The notes under the pieces were generated by a model. It was not told the DNA's origin and searched no databases. It was given only the letters and a program-made list of their open reading frames with translations. From SHZI01 sp049290495 (GTDB taxonomy: Bacteria > Pseudomonadota > Gammaproteobacteria > Steroidobacterales > GCA-2729495): a stretch of DNA of 10,069 nt. Shown piece by piece: positions 6,242 through 10,069 of the stretch; the first letter of the stretch is position 1, and the number at the start of each line of letters is the position of its first letter. The DNA lies in the NCBI GenBank assembly GCA_049290495.1, contig JBATNV010000085.1:1-10069 (forward strand), given 5' to 3'. The position numbers and the translations under genes were made by a program.

Positions 6242-7084
6242 TCAGCGGCGGGTGGTCCCTGATTCAGGGCGGCGGCGATTGATGCCACACCTGGAGTAGG
6301 GGTTCATGCACTCGGCGATTGCATACAGGCCATCGGGATTCAGCAGGGTGATCTGCCGGCGATTGGCGCGCAGCAGCCCACTTTTCTGAAAGCGCGCGAG
6401 TATGCGGCTGACCGTCTCGGTCGCGAGGCGCAGATAGTTGGCAATGTCCTGACGCGACATCGCGAGTTGCAGTTCAGTTGAGCCGCCACCCGCAAGCCGG
6501 TGCCGGGCACTGACCATGACGAGAAATGCAGCGAGCCGTTCCTCCGCGCTGAAGTCACCTGAGATACTGGTCATGCTGAATACGTGCCGGCTGAGTCCGC
6601 GCAGGATCTGGATCTGGAGTTCCGGGATCTCAAGTGCCAGCTGACTGACGGCGCGATAGGGCAGGTGGCAGACCGAGCTTTCCACCAGGGCAATGGCGTC
6701 TGAAAAATGCTGTTCGGGAAAAATCGCATCGATGCCGATGAGTTCGCCGACGAAATGAAAATTGATCACATGCTCCCGCCCGTTTGGATCCACGGCGCAG
6801 GTTTTGAGGCAGCCGGTGCGCACGGCATACAGCGAATGAAAGCTGTCGCCGACGCGAAACAGGTGCTCGCCCGGCGCCAGGGTGGCGGAGTGTTGCACGA
6901 TATTCTCGAATTTACGCAGTGCCTCAGGTGACAGACCAGCCGGCAGGCAATGCGGCCGCAGGATGCAGGTTCCACAACGTGGCCGCGCCTTGATCGGCGT
7001 CGCCGTTTCGGCTGACCGGGCGTTTTTTCCCGCTTTGCTGATGGCAGTGCCACCCGCGGTGTCTTTTTTTCCGGACCAGGGCAT
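6242..7084 (-). CDS. fnr: FNR/Anr-type oxygen-sensing transcription regulator
   Basis: This 280-residue Crp/Fnr protein has the complete FNR cluster ligand set: CGTCILRPHC gives Cys37, Cys40 and Cys46 (C-x2-C-x5-C), and Cys139 in VESSVCHLPY matches Cys122 of E. coli FNR. FNR holds an oxygen-labile [4Fe-4S] cluster that allows dimerisation and DNA binding only when oxygen is low. The cNMP-fold sensor spans about 60-160 and includes GEHLFRVGDSFHSLYAVRTG. A dimer helix follows, then AEERLAAFLV, and a helix-turn-helix at 207-236 whose recognition helix reads TETVSRILARFQKSGLL. Glu223, Ser226 and Arg227 match the FNR residues that read TTGAT-N4-ATCAA. A basic N-terminal extension of about 20 residues and an arginine-rich tail exceed E. 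coli FNR's 250 residues. No alternative start is available before the first cysteines. It begins 8 bases after the AlgR-like stop. No full FNR box was found in the window. Confidence 0.95.
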   Translation of the reverse strand: MPWSGKKDTAGGTAISKAGKNARSAETATPIKARPRCGTCILRPHCLPAGLSPEALRKFENIVQHSATLAPGEHLFRVGDSFHSLYAVRTGCLKTCAVDPNGREHVINFHFVGELIGIDAIFPEQHFSDAIALVESSVCHLPYRAVSQLALEIPELQIQILRGLSRHVFSMTSISGDFSAEERLAAFLVMVSARHRLAGGGSTELQLAMSRQDIANYLRLATETVSRILARFQKSGLLRANRRQITLLNPDGLYAIAECMNPYSRCGINRRRPESGTTRR

Positions 7085-7092
7085 GCGCCTGA

Positions 7093-7851
7093 TTATACGG
7101 GAGTACCGGCACTCCGCCCGGCCCGCAGCCGTCGCTTGACCTCACCGACATGGCGGCGGCTTACCGCGAGTGGCGGCAGACCGGCCTTGAGCCGCACCTG
7201 CCACGCGCCATTGTCTTCCTGCGCAAGGCTGTCCATATAGTCGACCGCCACCAATGCATTGCGATGTATGCGCAAAAAGCGCTCGCCGAACTCGCTTTCA
7301 AGGCTCTTTAAAGGCTCATCGAGCAGCGCCTCGCCGCCGGCATAGTGCGCCGTTACGTACTTCTGGTCGGCCTGAAAGCAATAAATGTCTTCGATCCGGA
7401 TCATTTGTAGCGTGCGGCCGCGCTGCGCGCAGATTTGCGTGCGCGCCAGCGAACCCGGCAGTTCAGCCAGTTGTGTGCGACTGATGCGCGCTGCATGTGC
7501 GAGCGTCTGCTGCAGACGCTCCCGGCGCACCGGCTTCAGCAGATAGCCGATCGCCTGTGCGTCGAAGGCCTGGATCGCATATTCATCGTAGGCCGTGGTG
7601 AAGATGATCGCCGGCTTGTGCTCCCAGTTCGCCATGTGGCTGGCCACCTGCAGGCCGTCGAGCCCCGGCATGCGGATATCCAGCAGCACGATGTCGGGGT
7701 GCAGTTCATGGGCTACCTGCAGCGCTTCCTCACCGTGACTGGCTTCACCAACGACCTTAAAGCCGGGAATCTCCATCAGCAACTGACGCAGACGGCTGCG
7801 TGCGGGCGGCTCGTCGTCGACGATCAGCACGCCTGTGCTGTCGATCGTCAT
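7093..7851 (-). CDS. algR: AlgR-type LytTR response regulator
   Basis: This 252-residue regulator has a receiver domain (residues about 6-122) with acidic pair Asp12-Asp13, phospho-acceptor Asp58 in HPDIVLLDIRMPGLDGLQVA, Thr85/Thr86 in FTTAYDEYAIQAF, and Lys106 in YLLKPVRRERL. A LytTR DNA-binding domain follows (about 138-245): RGRTLQMIRIEDIYCFQADQ, the conserved FLRIHRNALVAVDYM, and LAVSRRHVGEVKRRL. Length and both domains match Pseudomonas AlgR, which controls alginate, twitching motility and nitrogen- and redox-related genes. Its ATG overlaps the kinase stop as ATGA, indicating translational coupling. In Pseudomonas algZ-algR is followed by hemC-hemD; here fnr and the quinone hydroxylase follow instead. 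Its regulon cannot be read from this window. Confidence 0.93.
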   Translation of the reverse strand: MTIDSTGVLIVDDEPPARSRLRQLLMEIPGFKVVGEASHGEEALQVAHELHPDIVLLDIRMPGLDGLQVASHMANWEHKPAIIFTTAYDEYAIQAFDAQAIGYLLKPVRRERLQQTLAHAARISRTQLAELPGSLARTQICAQRGRTLQMIRIEDIYCFQADQKYVTAHYAGGEALLDEPLKSLESEFGERFLRIHRNALVAVDYMDSLAQEDNGAWQVRLKAGLPPLAVSRRHVGEVKRRLRAGRSAGTPV

Positions 7852-8966
7852 GCCGGAAGTGCCTGACGATCAGTGGGGAACTCGATGGTGACCGTAAATA
7901 TGCCGGGCACTGTATCGGTTACTGACAGCACGCCGCGCGCGCCAAAGGCGAGTTCGAGCCGTTCGCGAATGTTATCGAGCGCGATGCGGTTTCCCTGCCG
8001 TGGCGCGAGTGCAGCGGGCGGCAGCGGGTTGCTGACGCTGATGCGCACGATGCCGCCGATGGATTCGCCTGACACCTGGATGCGGCCCGGTTTTGGCATC
8101 GGCTCGATGCCGTGGTAGATCGCGTTTTCAAGCAATGGCTGGATGGTGAGACCTGGAATCGCCGTCTCCTCGGGCAGCGGACCAAGCTGCCAGTCTACCT
8201 GCAGGCGTTCGCCCAGCCGGTGTTGCTCCATGCGTTCGTAGACACGGGCGATCTCGAGTTCTTCGCGCAGCGGGATCAGTTGTCGGCCGTCCCGCAGCGA
8301 GGCCCGGAACAGGTCGGCCAGATCCTCGACAGCCTGTTCGGCTGCGAGTGGATTGCTGCGCGTCAGTGCGGCGATGGTGTTCATGCTGTTGAAGAGAAAG
8401 TGCGGACGGATTCGCGCCTGCAGCGCGTTGAGCCGCGACTCGGCTTCACGGCGCACATTGCGCTGCCACTGCTGGGAAACATAGAAGTAGCGCAGCACGG
8501 GCGCTGTTACCAGCATGCCGATGGCGAGGTTCCGGGTCAGGAAACCGATGTGGTTGGTCGGGAACCAGCCGCCGCCGGTGTCGGGTCCCGCGCCGAGAAT
8601 CCGGCCCAGCCAGAAAGCCACTTCGGAGACGGTCGCGACGCACGCCATCACGATCAGGAAAGTGATAACGCTGCCTTCAGGTACCGGAAAGCGGGTCAAC
8701 CAGCTGCGCAGCCTGCACAGCAATGCGGCGCTGAGCAGTCCGGTCCAGAGCAGCAGGAGCGCAGTCTGTGCGAGATGGCTGTAGAACGCCCACCAGCCGG
8801 GCTGGCCGGCGAGGGTCAGCAGCAGTGCCAGCAGTTGGGATGCGAGTACGACGCCAAAGACGGCGAGCGGCGAGCAGAGATTCGGGATTTCGAAGCCGTC
8901 AGACGCCGTGCTATTCCTCGCTGCACCATTCTTCCATGACCCGCTGCGCATCTGCACGCTCGGCAT
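7848..8966 (-). CDS. algZ: AlgZ/FimS-like (LytS/YpdA-type) membrane sensor histidine kinase
   Basis: This 372-residue kinase is the partner of the adjacent AlgR-like regulator. Four hydrophobic segments (about 32-53, 62-84, 98-121, 141-163) form an N-terminal membrane domain, preceded by FEIPNLCSPLAVFG, similar to the start of AlgZ. The His_kinase domain has its phospho-acceptor His189 in RPHFLFNSMNTIAALTRS. The ATPase domain has an N-box PLLENAIYHGIEP (Asn281) and a G-box-like GNRIALDNIRERLELAFGA (326-344), which lacks some glycines of the usual GxGIGLxN form; AlgZ/FimS is itself known as an atypical kinase. The ATG at 8966 is chosen because GAGGA precedes it by 5 bases and the AlgZ-like segment needs residues upstream; it makes the gene overlap the DUF4124 gene by 56 bases. 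The ATG at 8951 is the only shorter alternative before that segment. Confidence 0.92.
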   Translation of the reverse strand: MPSVQMRSGSWKNGAARNSTASDGFEIPNLCSPLAVFGVVLASQLLALLLTLAGQPGWWAFYSHLAQTALLLLWTGLLSAALLCRLRSWLTRFPVPEGSVITFLIVMACVATVSEVAFWLGRILGAGPDTGGGWFPTNHIGFLTRNLAIGMLVTAPVLRYFYVSQQWQRNVRREAESRLNALQARIRPHFLFNSMNTIAALTRSNPLAAEQAVEDLADLFRASLRDGRQLIPLREELEIARVYERMEQHRLGERLQVDWQLGPLPEETAIPGLTIQPLLENAIYHGIEPMPKPGRIQVSGESIGGIVRISVSNPLPPAALAPRQGNRIALDNIRERLELAFGARGVLSVTDTVPGIFTVTIEFPTDRQALPA

Positions 8967-9402
8967 CGAGTTCCTCGTCGGTCAGGTAGATGCGGTCGCC
9001 GTTCGGACCGGGTTTGTAGAGCTTCTGCGCCTGATTGTAGTTTGCCACACGCGCCTGTGCCTGTTTGCAGGTCGCGGTGCGTTGCGCCAGGTTCTTCTCA
9101 CGATCGGTGCTTGCAGCGTCAGCAGTAGCCTCAGCGTTCTGTTCCTCGTCCGGTTTCGCGGTGTCTTCCTGGGCTTCATTAGCCTTGGGCCGACTCGGTG
9201 CTGTGCTCTTGTCGGAACGCCGATAGCGGATGGGCAGCGCTTCAGATGTGGCGTTTATCGGTGGCTGGTCACTGTAATGCGGGACGCCCTGGTCGTCTGT
9301 CCACTTGTAGACGGTGGCTTGCTGGGCGATTGCCGGGGTCGCGACCAATGCGGACGCCAGGACGAGCGCGGCCAGGCCGCTGGCAGAAATCAGGCGCTGC
9401 AT
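8911..9402 (-). CDS. Exported DUF4124 domain protein
   Basis: The protein has 163 residues from the ATG at 9402. The frame stays open upstream to 9603, but the signal peptide starts here (MQRLISASGLAALVLASAL, likely cut after TPAIA at residue 26) and AGAGG lies 8 bases ahead. Residues about 28-65 are a DUF4124 domain, VYKWTDDQGVPHYSDQPP, typical of small proteobacterial envelope proteins of unknown role. A charged, alanine/glutamate-rich disordered stretch follows (about 70-110, with SRPKANEAQEDTAKPDEEQ). A helical C-terminal part then carries two cysteines (CKQAQARV and EEWC) and GDRIYLTDEELDAER; this tail often accompanies DUF4124. Its 3' end overlaps the AlgZ-like gene by 56 bases in another frame, so it is probably the first gene of the five-gene operon and may act in the same envelope response. 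Function is unknown. Confidence 0.9.
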   Translation of the reverse strand: MQRLISASGLAALVLASALVATPAIAQQATVYKWTDDQGVPHYSDQPPINATSEALPIRYRRSDKSTAPSRPKANEAQEDTAKPDEEQNAEATADAASTDREKNLAQRTATCKQAQARVANYNQAQKLYKPGPNGDRIYLTDEELDAERADAQRVMEEWCSEE

Positions 9403-9460
9403 GATCGGAACCTCTGTGAAAGAGACCGGGGGCCGTAGCGATACCGCCCGTATGGCCGCG

Positions 9461-9469
9461 ATTATGCCA
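9461..9469 (-). promoter_or_regulatory. Possible extended -10 promoter for the DUF4124-algZ-algR-fnr-ubiM operon
   Basis: On the minus strand TGGCATAAT combines the TGn extended element with CATAAT, a five-of-six match to the -10 consensus. Transcription would begin near 9454, giving a leader of about 50 bases to the ATG at 9402. The -35 region is poor (TTTTCC at about 16 bases). It lies in the 103-base gap after the Amt stop, the natural place for the operon promoter, and no intrinsic terminator is evident in that gap. Low confidence. Confidence 0.3.
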
Positions 9470-9505
9470 TCAGGCGGGCCCCGGAAAATCAGACACAGTT
9501 CACGC

Positions 9506-10069
9506 TCAGGTATAGGCGCTCTCGCCGTGCGCGCAGGTATCAAGGCCAGCCCGCTCCTGGTCTTCGCTGACGCGGAGGCCGATGGTCCGGTTGATGAGCG
9601 CAAAGCCGGCCACTGAAACCCCGCCAGACCAAAGGATCGTGGTGCCGACAGCCCACAGCTGGGCGGTCAGTTGCGCGGCCATGGAGTATGCGGCTGTGGC
9701 GTTGGCGACGTAGTCGTACACACCGGTACCGCCGAGGGCCGGATCGCAGAAGACAGCGGTCAGGAGTGCGCCGACGATACCGCCGATGCCGTGTACGCCG
9801 AACACGTCGAGTGAGTCGTCGTAGCCAAATATTGCCTTGAGCCAGGTCACGGCGACCAGGCAGGCCAGAGCGGCGACAAAGCCGATGCAGATCGCGCCCA
9901 TCGGCCCGACCCAGCCACAGGCCGGCGTGACGGCGACGAGCCCTGCAACTGCGCCCGATGCGGCGCCGAGTACGGTCGGTGTGCCGCGGTGAATCCACTC
10001 GGCAAAAGACCAGGCCAGCGCTGCGGCGGCCGTGGCAAGCACCGTGTTGACGATCACCTGGGCGGTCAG
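9506..10069 (-). CDS. amt: Ammonium transporter Amt, C-terminal part (5' end outside the window)
   Basis: 187 codons are visible from the right edge to the TGA at 9506-9508; the frame is open at the edge, so the GTG at 10057 is internal. The fragment covers roughly the last four transmembrane helices of an Amt/MEP/Rh channel: VNTVLATAAAALAWSFAEW, GAASGAVAGLVAVTPACGWV, then YDDSLDVFGVHGIGGIVGAL, whose histidine (residue 93 of the fragment) corresponds to the second pore histidine (His318 in E. coli AmtB). It ends with the family's cytosolic regulatory tail, GLRVSEDQERAGLDTCAHGE, the region that contacts the PII protein GlnK. Amt conducts ammonium across the inner membrane. The usual partner glnK would lie upstream, beyond the window. 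All visible family positions look intact. Confidence 0.95.
   Translation of the reverse strand: MTAQVIVNTVLATAAAALAWSFAEWIHRGTPTVLGAASGAVAGLVAVTPACGWVGPMGAICIGFVAALACLVAVTWLKAIFGYDDSLDVFGVHGIGGIVGALLTAVFCDPALGGTGVYDYVANATAAYSMAAQLTAQLWAVGTTILWSGGVSVAGFALINRTIGLRVSEDQERAGLDTCAHGESAYT

Noticed and set aside
7092..7097. Perfect TATAAT on the minus strand just before the FNR gene
   Set aside because: It overlaps the AlgR-like stop codon and would start transcription at about the fnr ATG, with no -35 match in the expected place. The 8-base gene gap argues for read-through from upstream.
8112..8939. Plus-strand open frame of 275 codons opposite the sensor kinase
   Set aside because: It lies entirely antisense to a kinase with clear motifs, and its composition (Q/R/G/A-rich, no domain) is that of a shadow frame.

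Overview
The window reads as chromosomal DNA of a GC-rich Gammaproteobacterium. The evidence is a four-cysteine FNR/Anr regulator, an AlgZ/AlgR-type two-component pair, a UbiH/UbiM-type quinone hydroxylase, a DUF4124 protein and a proteobacterial TonB-dependent receptor. I cannot name the genus; lineages such as Steroidobacterales, Nevskiales, Woeseiaceae or relatives would fit. No tRNA, rRNA, CRISPR array, insertion sequence, integrase or att site was seen. Coding density is high, and the longest gene-free stretch is about 200 bases (2417-2618).

Left half, plus strand (1-4985). The window opens inside a DUF4136 protein gene. Next come an exported protein combining a c-type heme motif (CAECH) with a pyridoxamine-phosphate-oxidase-like split barrel, a strong intrinsic terminator with two more hairpins behind it, an exported uroporphyrinogen-III synthase (HemD)-fold protein, a structured 200-base leader, and a TonB-dependent outer-membrane receptor. 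This receptor is closed by a second strong terminator. The central three genes are the most unusual part. HemD is normally a cytosolic enzyme of heme synthesis, yet here it carries a signal peptide and sits beside an exported heme-motif split-barrel protein and an outer-membrane importer. A periplasmic tetrapyrrole-handling system is a reasonable but untested reading.

Right half, minus strand (9402-5039). Five genes form a tight apparent operon: an exported DUF4124 protein, an AlgZ/LytS-type sensor kinase (56-base overlap), an AlgR/LytTR response regulator (ATGA overlap), an FNR with all four cluster cysteines (8-base gap), and a UbiM-like FAD hydroxylase of ubiquinone synthesis (24-base gap). 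Together they would couple membrane signalling and oxygen sensing to an oxygen-using step of quinone synthesis. The operon converges on the TonB-receptor gene, with the receptor's terminator between them.

At the right edge lies the C-terminal part of an Amt ammonium transporter, also on the minus strand, which enters from beyond the window and ends 103 bases upstream of the DUF4124 gene.
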